Source: JBILVQ01 sp044370375
Lineage (GTDB): Bacteria > Bacteroidota > Bacteroidia > UBA4408
Length of the DNA: 9,205 nucleotides
Assembly: GCA_044370375.1 (NCBI GenBank)
Contig: JBILVQ010000124.1
Coordinates: 1-9,205, forward strand
Direction of reading: 5' to 3'
The position numbers were made by a program, and so were the translations under genes. This document shows, in pieces, positions 1 through 6,883 of this stretch; positions within the stretch are counted from its first letter, which is position 1, and each line of letters begins with the position of its first letter. The notes beneath the pieces are model-generated. The model was not told the DNA's origin. It made no database searches and saw only the letters and a list, made by a program, of their open reading frames with translations.

Positions 1-1
1 T

Positions 2-526
2 ACATGGTCGAGTTTGGCCTTAGCCTTGGGACTTGCCATTATTCATTTCACACAAATGCTATGGATTGACAATGCCTTAGCCTTGGTTTTCGGTTTGTTT
101 ATTCTTAAGGAAGGCTTCAAGATTTTCAGAGAATCACTCAATCACCTTCTGGACGAAGCCGATTATCATCAACTAAAAAAAATAGTACAGGCATTACAAG
201 AAAGTAGAAAAACAGAATGGATTGATATCCATAATCTGCGGATTATTAAATATGGAAGCCGTCTTCATGTTGACGCACATTTAACCCTTCCCTGGTATAA
301 TAACTTGGAAGATTCTCACCGACAAGTAACAGATTTAGAGTCAAGCATCAAAGAAAAAATAGGGCACAATGTTGAATTTTTTATTCATACCGACCCTTGT
401 ATTCCCCCCATCTCTTGTCAAATTTGCAAGCTTGTTCAATGCAAAGAGAGAAAGTCTCCCTTTATGAAGGAAATAGAATGGGACCTAAAAAGCATTTTGC
501 CTGATGCCAAACATCGGGCTGATTAA
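2..526 (+). CDS. Cation diffusion facilitator (CDF) family transporter, C-terminal part (5'-truncated by window edge)
   Basis: This is the end of an inner-membrane divalent-metal/proton antiporter of the CDF family. The reading frame is open to the left edge, so the TTG at base 14 is an internal codon and not a start. Visible in order are the end of a membrane helix (TWSS then an Ala/Leu-rich stretch), a WIDN turn, the last membrane helix ending in an ESLNHLLDEAD segment typical of the CDF helix-to-cytoplasm junction, and a cytoplasmic C-terminal domain of about 75 residues with HNLRIIKYG and HVDAHLTL strands. The tail after HTDPC is cysteine-rich with spacing C-x5-C-x2-C-x4-C, which could bind metal. 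The metal transported cannot be told because the helix 2 and helix 5 binding sites lie outside the window. The gene stops 252 bases before the next one and is probably a separate transcription unit. Confidence 0.88.
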   Translation, partial: TWSSLALALGLAIIHFTQMLWIDNALALVFGLFILKEGFKIFRESLNHLLDEADYHQLKKIVQALQESRKTEWIDIHNLRIIKYGSRLHVDAHLTLPWYNNLEDSHRQVTDLESSIKEKIGHNVEFFIHTDPCIPPISCQICKLVQCKERKSPFMKEIEWDLKSILPDAKHRAD

Positions 527-643
527 AAAACGAGCTGTTTTAATATCATACAATGCAATAAAAAAGTTACTGCTGTGGAATCCGTAAATCGCGATTCGAA
601 TAAACTTCCCGAAAAAAAATATCTGTGGAAGCGAAGGTTTTGA

Positions 644-669
644 TTTGCTAAATCGTCATACTTAGCAAA
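644..669. repeat. Inverted repeat, 8-bp arms with 10-base spacer, upstream of the PqqD operon
   Basis: Bases 644-651 (TTTGCTAA) and 662-669 (TTAGCAAA) are exact reverse complements. A further outer pair, GAAG at 633-636 and CTTC at 672-675, could extend the stem across a mismatched interior loop. No run of T follows directly, so it does not look like an intrinsic terminator. It could be a two-half-site operator or an RNA hairpin in a 5' leader. The same intergenic stretch (527-778) also holds a 10-bp palindrome at 587-596 (AATCGCGATT), a direct repeat CTGTGGAA at 573-580 and 623-630, and an AT-rich imperfect hairpin at 522-543 just after the CDF stop. I see no gene in it. Confidence 0.45.
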
Positions 670-738
670 CACTTCACCGTCGGGCAAGAAACTTTAAATT
701 TTTGCGCACATTAAACCTTTTGCCTTTTTACAAGTCAA

Positions 739-755
739 TAGAACGTAACGTTCTA
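739..755. promoter_or_regulatory. Perfect 17-bp palindrome, candidate operator before the PqqD gene
   Basis: The sequence TAGAACGT-A-ACGTTCTA is a perfect inverted repeat with 8-bp arms around one central base. It ends 23 bases before the ATG at 779, where a dimeric regulator could bind. A weak Bacteroidota-type promoter may overlap it: TTTG at 719-722 and TAACGTTC at 746-753 are separated by 23 bases, but the second element matches the TAnnTTTG consensus poorly. What is seen is the symmetry and position. The operator role is inference, and no regulator gene lies in the window. Confidence 0.4.
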
Positions 756-778
756 AATAAAACGAATACAAAGCAACC

Positions 779-1021
779 ATGAAAATCAAAAAAAACATTG
801 CCAGCAGCGAAACCGGCTTCCTATTCAACCCCGGTACAGGCGACTCTTTCTCCGCCAACCCGGTTGCAACCGATATCCTTCAATGGATGAAGGAAAATAA
901 ATCTACTTCCGAAATCCAACAGGCCGTTCTTGAAAAATACCAAGTGGACAAAACCCAATTGATGAAAGACTGGGACGACTTTATGATTCAATTGCGCGAT
1001 AACAATTTATTGGAAGCATAA
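779..1021 (+). CDS. PqqD-family small protein (peptide-binding chaperone / RiPP recognition-type domain)
   Basis: This 80-residue protein has the usual length and layout of PqqD-family proteins. A strand-rich N-terminus (GFLFNPGTGDSFSANP, residues 13-28) is followed by three predicted helices (about 29-40, 43-54 and 58-73) and a terminal NNLLEA. Known members are winged-helix proteins that bind the leader of a ribosomal peptide and present it to a modifying enzyme, usually a radical SAM protein. No radical SAM enzyme is visible here. The gene opens a six-gene run, with the ATP-grasp gene starting 5 bases after its stop, which suggests it works with that ligase and the decarboxylase. It lacks the DSL phosphopantetheine site of an acyl carrier protein. 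ATG 779 is the only sensible start. The family call is fairly sure; the partner is inference. Confidence 0.85.
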   Translation: MKIKKNIASSETGFLFNPGTGDSFSANPVATDILQWMKENKSTSEIQQAVLEKYQVDKTQLMKDWDDFMIQLRDNNLLEA

Positions 1022-1026
1022 ATTGT

Positions 1027-2091
1027 ATGGCTACTGTAAAAGAAAAAAACAAACCACATTATGTGGTGGCCGTAACAGGTTTGAATGCTATAGACAGTCC
1101 GGGACCGGGAGTAGCGGTAATACGCGGCATAAAAGAGAGTGAAAATTTCAGCTGCAAAGTTATCGGCTTATCCTACGAAGCACTTGAACCCGGCATCTAC
1201 ATGGACAATCTGGTGGATAAAACCTATCAGATTCCTTATCCGGCAGCTGGCACTCAATCGCTATTGGAACGAATTGAATACATTCATGAAAAAGAAAAGA
1301 TTGATGTCATCATCCCTAACTTCGATGCTGAATTATTCAACTTCATAAAAATTGCCGACAAATTAAAGGCCATGGGTATCATGACCTTTTTGCCAAGTCT
1401 TGAACAACTGGAAGCCAGAGACAAAATTAATCTTTACGAATTTGGAAAAAAACATCAGCTGCTGGTTCCACCGGATAAGGCCATTTATCGTGCAGAAGAA
1501 CTGAATGCCCTTGCCCATGAGTTTGGCTACCCATTGGTGGTAAAAGGAAAATTCTACGATGCCATTATCGCATCAACCCTTGAGCAAGCGCAAAAGGCTT
1601 TTCACAAAATTCAGGCAAAATGGGGATTGCCCATCATCGTGCAACAATTTATTTCGGGCAATGAAGTCAACATTGCCGCTTTAGGCGATGGAAAAGGAAA
1701 TGCCATCAGCGTGATTCCTATGCGGAAATTATACATCACCGATAAAGGAAAAGCATGGGCAGGAATAACTTTGGAAGACAAATCATTAATTGACCTTGCC
1801 GAACATTTCATTCGCAACACGCAATGGAAAGGAGGTTGTGAACTGGAAATTATGCGCACCATGGACGGCAAGCCTTACATCATGGAAATCAATCCCAGAT
1901 TTCCTGCATGGATTTATTTATCGGCCGGAGCCGGACAAAATCAACCCGCTGCACTGATAGAAATGGCCATGAATCATGAAGTAAAACCATTTACAGAATA
2001 TGCGGTAGGCAAAATGTTTATTCGCTACTCCTGGGACCAAATTACAGACATCGAAAAATTTCAAAAAATTTCCGCTTTCGGAGAATTATAA
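1027..2091 (+). CDS. ATP-grasp carboxylate-amine/thiol ligase-like protein
   Basis: The 354-residue protein has an ATP-grasp fold of the CarB/PylC-like group, whose members activate a carboxylate as acyl phosphate and join it to an amine or thiol. Residues 11-125 form a Rossmann-like N-terminal domain opening with VVAVTGLNAIDSPGPG. The ATP-grasp part follows: GYPLVVKGK (167-175, Lys173 for nucleotide phosphate), IIVQQFISGNEVNI (203-216, hinge) and PYIMEINPRF (283-292), where Glu287 and Asn289 are the expected Mg ligands and Arg291 is a catalytic-type arginine. The DAEL at 100-103 belongs to the N-terminal domain. No biotin or extra fused domain is present. Its position between a PqqD protein and a BtrK-like decarboxylase suggests it loads an amino acid onto a carrier, or joins one to a peptide. 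The substrate is unknown. ATG 1027 fits the 5-base gap. Confidence 0.87.
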   Translation: MATVKEKNKPHYVVAVTGLNAIDSPGPGVAVIRGIKESENFSCKVIGLSYEALEPGIYMDNLVDKTYQIPYPAAGTQSLLERIEYIHEKEKIDVIIPNFDAELFNFIKIADKLKAMGIMTFLPSLEQLEARDKINLYEFGKKHQLLVPPDKAIYRAEELNALAHEFGYPLVVKGKFYDAIIASTLEQAQKAFHKIQAKWGLPIIVQQFISGNEVNIAALGDGKGNAISVIPMRKLYITDKGKAWAGITLEDKSLIDLAEHFIRNTQWKGGCELEIMRTMDGKPYIMEINPRFPAWIYLSAGAGQNQPAALIEMAMNHEVKPFTEYAVGKMFIRYSWDQITDIEKFQKISAFGEL

Positions 2092-2097
2092 AACAAC

Positions 2098-3459
2098 ATG
2101 GAAAAACTAAAGTATGAACGCCCGGTCATCAAAAAATTGAATGCCGGATTAATGAACAAGTTCGGAACAAGATCAGATTTTCAACCAACCACCCACATCG
2201 ATGGAGTACCGGTAAAAAGTCTAATTGAAAAATTCGGTTCTCCCGTATTTGTTCTCTCCGAAAAACAAATCAGAAGAAATTATCAAAATGCAGTAAGAGC
2301 ATTTAAAACCAGATACCCAAAAGTTCAATTCGCTTGGTCTTATAAAACCAACTACATCAATGCCGTTTGTAATGTATTTCATCAGGAAGGAAGTTGGGCC
2401 GAGGTAGTTTCTGGTTTCGAATACAACAAAGCCTTGAAAAATGGTGTGCCGGGAAACAAAATCATCTTCAATGGCCCCGATAAATCTGAAAAAGATATTC
2501 AAGAGGCCATAAAAAATGATTCACTCATTCATATTGATCATTTTGATGAATTGTATTCTTTGATTGAATTCTGCCAAAATCTCGACAAAAAACCAAGGGT
2601 AGCCATTCGTGTAAACATGGATACCGGGATTTACCCAATGTGGGATCGCTTTGGGTTCAACTATGAAAACGGACAGGCCTGGAATGCCATCAACAAAATT
2701 GTGGCCTCCGGTAAACTTGAACTAATAGGTTTGCATTGCCATGTGGGAACTTATATGCTTTCTACCAATGCATACGCAGTGGCGGCTGCTAAATTATGTG
2801 ATTTGGCTTATCACTGCAAAACCCAGTTGAATACCCCTATTCGTTACCTGGATTTAGGTGGAGGCTTCCCTTCGCAAAACACACTGAAAGGATCCTTCCT
2901 TCCCGGCACCGACACGGTTCCTTCTATTGATGAATTCGCAGAAGCAATCACCAACACCATTTTACAATTCGGATTCAAACCGGAAGAATTACCCTTGTTG
3001 GTTCTTGAAACCGGAAGAGCCTTGATTGATGATGCAGGCTATCTGCTGGGAAGCGTTTTGGCAAACAAAAGATTATCGGATGGAAGAAAAGCAACCATCA
3101 TGGACTTTGGCGTAAATATTTTATTTACCTCCTTTTGGTACGATCATAAAATTTCTCCGGCACAAGAGTTTTCGCACCATACCGAAGATTGTGTATTGTA
3201 TGGCCCTCTATGCATGAACATAGATGTAGTTCGCGAAAGCATTACCCTGCCCGTAATGTCGAAAGGAGACCATGTGGTGGTGCACAAGGTAGGTGCTTAT
3301 AACATGACCCAATGGATGCAGTTTATTGCCATGCGACCCAATGTGGTAATGATTGATTTGAACGAAAAAGCACATCTGATTCGGGAAAAGGAAAGTTTAG
3401 AATATCTTGAACAACCAGAAAAAATGCCGGAACACTTGAAGTCGTTTGATCTAAGTTAG
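2098..3459 (+). CDS. Fold-III PLP-dependent decarboxylase (diaminopimelate/BtrK-like) with leader-like N-terminal extension
   Basis: This enzyme of 453 residues belongs to the alanine-racemase-fold PLP decarboxylases (LysA, ornithine decarboxylase, BtrK). Visible motifs are AWSYKTNY with Schiff-base Lys83, HCHVG at 213-217, LDLGGGFP at 251-258 (phosphate loop), ETGR at 304-307, YGPLC with Cys372 and Asp376 (active-site Cys/Asp loop from the partner subunit) and GAY at 399-401. The GPLC wording resembles BtrK more than the CESGD of typical LysA, so lysine synthesis is not assumed. The usual domain begins near residue 34-47; before it lies an extra segment rich in Lys/Arg with Tyr6, Pro9, Ile11 and Gly17, a pattern like a RiPP leader. 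The gene starts 6 bases after the ATP-grasp stop. Decarboxylase activity is confident from motifs; the substrate is unknown. Confidence 0.9.
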   Translation: MEKLKYERPVIKKLNAGLMNKFGTRSDFQPTTHIDGVPVKSLIEKFGSPVFVLSEKQIRRNYQNAVRAFKTRYPKVQFAWSYKTNYINAVCNVFHQEGSWAEVVSGFEYNKALKNGVPGNKIIFNGPDKSEKDIQEAIKNDSLIHIDHFDELYSLIEFCQNLDKKPRVAIRVNMDTGIYPMWDRFGFNYENGQAWNAINKIVASGKLELIGLHCHVGTYMLSTNAYAVAAAKLCDLAYHCKTQLNTPIRYLDLGGGFPSQNTLKGSFLPGTDTVPSIDEFAEAITNTILQFGFKPEELPLLVLETGRALIDDAGYLLGSVLANKRLSDGRKATIMDFGVNILFTSFWYDHKISPAQEFSHHTEDCVLYGPLCMNIDVVRESITLPVMSKGDHVVVHKVGAYNMTQWMQFIAMRPNVVMIDLNEKAHLIREKESLEYLEQPEKMPEHLKSFDLS

Positions 3460-3479
3460 TACATTGTCCAAATTTTTGC

Positions 3480-5663
3480 ATGAAGCTTCAAAAGTTCATT
3501 CATGAGGTTTCCGGGGCACTGATTAACAGCTACTCCTCACTCTTCTTCTCCAACAATCCCTGGATGGGAACCATCATTCTTGTTATCTCTTTCTTTAATC
3601 CGGAAGCAGGATTAGCAGGACTTGCAAGTTGCATGGTTTCCATTATGCTGGCTAGGATGGCACACCTTCATCAGGATGCTGTTATCTCCGGATTTCTAAA
3701 TTACAATTCCCTTTTACTAGGGATAGGATTGGGCACTTTCTATGATTTGAATGCTGCACTTTGGTTGCTTATTGTTGCAGGGTCTGCCCTCACCCTTTTT
3801 CTGACCATCGGTTTTTGGGGAATCTTCAGAAAATACGGATTGCCTGTACTTTCCATTCCCTTTATCCTCACTTTTTGGATTATCATGCTTTCAACGCGTG
3901 AATTCTCCTTCATTGCAGTCTCTACAAAAAATATTTACTGGTTGAATGAAATGTACGCTGCCGGAGGAAATGACCTTATTCACTTTTTTGAATTTTTTGA
4001 AAACAACACGCTCCCACATACGGTCAATACTTATCTCAGAGCCATGAGTGCTGTGGTGTTCCAAAACAATATCTTCGCTGGAATTCTATTAAGCATTGGC
4101 TTGTTCATTTACTCTCGCATTGCCTTTTCTTTGAGCATCCTTGCCTACCTTTCTTTAATGATTTTCTCTAAAGTAACGGGCGCTTATGCAGAAGGCATCA
4201 ATTATTACCATCTGGGCACCAACTTCATGATGATGGCCATCGCCAGTGGTGGCTTTTTTACAATTCCCTCTGCCGCTTCTTACTTATGGTCACTGCTTTG
4301 TATTCCCATAGCGGCCATATTGGTCAGCGGGCTCTCTCAATGGCTGCTGCCATTTTCTTTGCCTGTTTTTTCTCTTCCCTTTTGCATCATCATCTGGACT
4401 TTCCTTTTCTTTCTGATGAACCGTACAAAAGAAAAATTTCTTTTTCTAACACGGATTCAATTATTTTCTCCGGAAAAAAATCTCTATGCATTTACCAATG
4501 GAAAGCAAAGGCTAAGCGGAAGAAATTTCTTTCCGTTTCAACTTCCTTTCTTGGGTAACTGGGTAGTATCGCAAGGATATGACGGCAAAATTACTCATAA
4601 GGGAGAATGGTCCAAAGCCCTTGATTTTGTTGTGCTGGATGAGGAAATGAAAACCTATAAAAACAATGGCATGTTGTGCGAAGATTACCATTGTTATGGC
4701 AAACCTGTATTAGCTCCTGCCGATGCCTATGTTGTTGAAACCATTGATTACATTGAGGATAATCCCATCGGAACCGTTGATACCAAACTTAATTGGGGAA
4801 ACACGATTGTCTTAAATCACTTGCCAGGACTTTACACAAAATTTTCTCACCTGCAAAAATTTTCTATCAAAGTAAAAAAAGGCGATTACATAAAAAAGGG
4901 AGATTTAATGGCCTTGGTAGGAAACTCAGGTCGTTCACCCGAACCTCATCTTCACTTCCAGGTTCAAACCACTCCTTTTATTGGAGCCAAAACACTTGCC
5001 TATCCCTTTTCGGTTTTTAAAAACCAATTGAACAAAAACATAGAAGTATTTTCAACCCCTGCAGAAGGGAACATTATTGCTAATCCCGAAATTTGCCACC
5101 CCATCCGCGAAGCATTGCGATTTCAACCGGGATGGGTAGGAAAGTTCTTGGTTCGTGATGAAAAAGATTCAACTTGGGAGGAAACATGGGAGTGTTCAAC
5201 AGATGCCTACAACCAAACCTACCTTTTTTGCAAAGAAAAAAATGCTACTGCCTATTTTCAATCCGGCGATGCAGAGTTTCTTTTTCTTTCATTTTATGGC
5301 AACAAAAAATCATTGTTGCACCTATTCTTTTTGGGAGCATTTAGAATTTTGCCATTTTTTGAGCCGACTTTAAAAGTAAAAGATATCCTTCCACTGCATT
5401 ATGTAAAACCAGGCCCACTGCTGTGGATTCAAGATTTTATCGCTCCCTTCTTTCGTTTCCTAATTCCGGAATTCGAAGTAAGTTATCGTTATCGTAATGA
5501 TGCTTACTACCCAACCAGGGTATTGCTTGAATCACAAATTTCGCTTCGTGGAAATAAACAATGTTTGCAAAAAACTAAAATTGAGTTTGCAGATAATCAT
5601 TTATTGAGCATTGAAGTGCAGAAATCCAATGGAAATTTATGGAAAGGGAAATGGCTCGCATAA
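3480..5663 (+). CDS. Urea-transporter-like membrane domain fused to M23 metallopeptidase domain
   Basis: This 727-residue fusion begins with a multi-helix membrane region (about 15-315) of the urea transporter family. Its two halves each carry family signatures: NPWMGTIILVISFFNPEAGL, GFLNYNSLLLGIGLG and LPVLSIPF, then VVFQNNIFAGILLSIGL, GTNFMMMAIASGGFF and LPVFSLPF. Residues 360-510 form an M23 (LytM-like) domain with predicted zinc ligands His373 and Asp382 in THKGEWSKALDF, His457 in FSHLQ, and His490/His492 in PHLHF. The H-x8-D spacing is the longer variant ending in A-L-D-F, not the short H-x3-D. The full set suggests an active peptidase or a metal-binding fold. Residues 511-727 form a beta-rich tail that I do not recognise. 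UT proteins normally have both ends in the cytoplasm, which sits oddly with a peptidoglycan peptidase. The gene starts 20 bases after the decarboxylase and overlaps the next by 13. Confidence 0.87.
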   Translation: MKLQKFIHEVSGALINSYSSLFFSNNPWMGTIILVISFFNPEAGLAGLASCMVSIMLARMAHLHQDAVISGFLNYNSLLLGIGLGTFYDLNAALWLLIVAGSALTLFLTIGFWGIFRKYGLPVLSIPFILTFWIIMLSTREFSFIAVSTKNIYWLNEMYAAGGNDLIHFFEFFENNTLPHTVNTYLRAMSAVVFQNNIFAGILLSIGLFIYSRIAFSLSILAYLSLMIFSKVTGAYAEGINYYHLGTNFMMMAIASGGFFTIPSAASYLWSLLCIPIAAILVSGLSQWLLPFSLPVFSLPFCIIIWTFLFFLMNRTKEKFLFLTRIQLFSPEKNLYAFTNGKQRLSGRNFFPFQLPFLGNWVVSQGYDGKITHKGEWSKALDFVVLDEEMKTYKNNGMLCEDYHCYGKPVLAPADAYVVETIDYIEDNPIGTVDTKLNWGNTIVLNHLPGLYTKFSHLQKFSIKVKKGDYIKKGDLMALVGNSGRSPEPHLHFQVQTTPFIGAKTLAYPFSVFKNQLNKNIEVFSTPAEGNIIANPEICHPIREALRFQPGWVGKFLVRDEKDSTWEETWECSTDAYNQTYLFCKEKNATAYFQSGDAEFLFLSFYGNKKSLLHLFFLGAFRILPFFEPTLKVKDILPLHYVKPGPLLWIQDFIAPFFRFLIPEFEVSYRYRNDAYYPTRVLLESQISLRGNKQCLQKTKIEFADNHLLSIEVQKSNGNLWKGKWLA

Positions 5664-6883
5664 TTCTATTCATATTCTTCCTGAATGTAAATGCGTTAAC
5701 CTCCTTTGGTCAAAACGAAAAATGGGATCATTACCTTTATGTAGATTCAGTTCTATCCAGGCAAATTTCCAATGGTCAACTAAGCGAACTTATTGAAGGC
5801 TCTGAAAAGGCTATTCAGGCAGGAACCCGCTATCCACGCTTGTTTAACTATAGAGGATATGCCTTGTTGTATAGCAATCAACCACTGAAAGCATCCTTTG
5901 CTTATTTAAAAGCACTAAAGCTCAACCGCTATAATCGGGACGCACAATTAGGTTGGTATTTGTCTAATCTTGAAATGAACCAAGGTGAAAGAGGTGCTTA
6001 CTTTGGCTATAACCCCCAATTAAATGATTCATCTATCTGGCTTGAAAAGGTAAATTTCAAATTAATTTCTTCACTTGGCTTTGACCTTAGTTTGAAGTCT
6101 CCTCAAAACGAATTTCGCGAAAACGCGCGCTATGCAGCTTTTGCTGTGCGAACCCAATTGAGCCATCGCTTATACCTAAATCAACAAGTTGCCTATTATC
6201 GTCAAACGGTAGCACTTCCTGATCCGGTGTATCAATACGACCAACAGGGTCTGCTTATTCTTCCTGTTAATTATCAGAACGCGGAAAGAAAAATAAAACA
6301 AAACCAGTACTACGCAAAATTGAATTATGTTCTTTTGCCGAATGTTCAGCTCTTCTCATCTTTACAAAAAGTAAAAATTGAAGTAGCAGAAAATACCCTC
6401 AAGGGTTATGCAATTAGCGGAGGATTGAACTATCAAATCAACAACTTTTCTATCGGAGCGAACCTGTCTGATGGTAAACTTTATGACATCGCTTTTAGAC
6501 AATACCATTTACAAGGCACATGGTATCCCTTCGGAAATCTTTCTTACTATGCTACTGCAGGCTTCTCATTTTTACGCTACAATAATTCACGTCAAAATAT
6601 TCCGGACCTAAGCATCGGGGCAAAACTGAGCAAAAAAATTTGGCTGGAGTCAAACTTGATTTATGGAAATTACAACAACCTCCTCTTCTCTGAAGGTAGT
6701 ATTTGGTTTAACACGCTCGACCAGGGATTATTCAGAACAGGGGCTTCCATCATTTATAAATTAAATCCTCAATTCGGCATCAACCTGCATTATCATTGGG
6801 AAAAATTCGACAATCTCTACCTAAATCAAACAACGCAATATTACCAACACTCAATCACCACCGGACTACTATGGAAACTTTAA
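5651..6883 (+). CDS. Secreted TPR and YaiO-like outer-membrane beta-barrel protein
   Basis: The protein (410 residues from ATG 5651) opens with a signal peptide: MAR, a hydrophobic stretch IILFIFFLNVNAL, and a likely cut after TSFGQ. About residues 30-115 hold TPR-like helices (RLFNYRGYALLYSNQPLKAS, then AFAYLKALKL region). From about residue 135 the chain alternates polar and aromatic residues in repeated amphipathic strands and ends in a strand (HSITTGLLWKL), as expected of an outer-membrane beta-barrel of the YaiO type. A further in-frame ATG lies at 5639 and would add MERE; I prefer 5651 because acidic residues before the hydrophobic stretch are unusual in a signal peptide and GGAAAGGGAA sits just before 5651. 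Either start overlaps the UT-M23 gene (13 or 25 bases), suggesting coupled translation. Function is unknown; it may anchor or transport the operon product. Confidence 0.75.
   Translation: MARIILFIFFLNVNALTSFGQNEKWDHYLYVDSVLSRQISNGQLSELIEGSEKAIQAGTRYPRLFNYRGYALLYSNQPLKASFAYLKALKLNRYNRDAQLGWYLSNLEMNQGERGAYFGYNPQLNDSSIWLEKVNFKLISSLGFDLSLKSPQNEFRENARYAAFAVRTQLSHRLYLNQQVAYYRQTVALPDPVYQYDQQGLLILPVNYQNAERKIKQNQYYAKLNYVLLPNVQLFSSLQKVKIEVAENTLKGYAISGGLNYQINNFSIGANLSDGKLYDIAFRQYHLQGTWYPFGNLSYYATAGFSFLRYNNSRQNIPDLSIGAKLSKKIWLESNLIYGNYNNLLFSEGSIWFNTLDQGLFRTGASIIYKLNPQFGINLHYHWEKFDNLYLNQTTQYYQHSITTGLLWKL

Noticed and set aside
522..543. Intrinsic terminator after the CDF gene
   Set aside because: The stem is AT-rich and bulged and no T run follows; kept only as a note.
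573..630. Direct repeat CTGTGGAA (573-580 and 623-630) as a regulator site pair
   Set aside because: Two 8-base copies 50 bases apart could easily be chance and flank no other symmetry.
694..780. Minus-strand 28-codon ORF in the intergenic region, a possible small peptide
   Set aside because: It overlaps the palindrome and promoter area, has no ribosome site, and its composition does not look like a precursor peptide with leader and core.
779..1021. Acyl carrier protein for a BtrJ/BtrK-like pathway
   Set aside because: No DSL-type serine for phosphopantetheine is present and the strand-then-three-helix layout fits PqqD.
1611..1871. Minus-strand ORF inside the ATP-grasp gene
   Set aside because: It is a shadow of the well-supported ATP-grasp frame, with no family resemblance.
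2221..2502. Minus-strand ORF inside the decarboxylase gene
   Set aside because: It overlaps the PLP-lysine region of a clear enzyme on the other strand and shows no recognisable protein.
2098..3459. Housekeeping lysA (diaminopimelate decarboxylase)
   Set aside because: The Cys loop reads GPLC instead of CESGD-like, an N-terminal extension is present, and the neighbours are not lysine genes.
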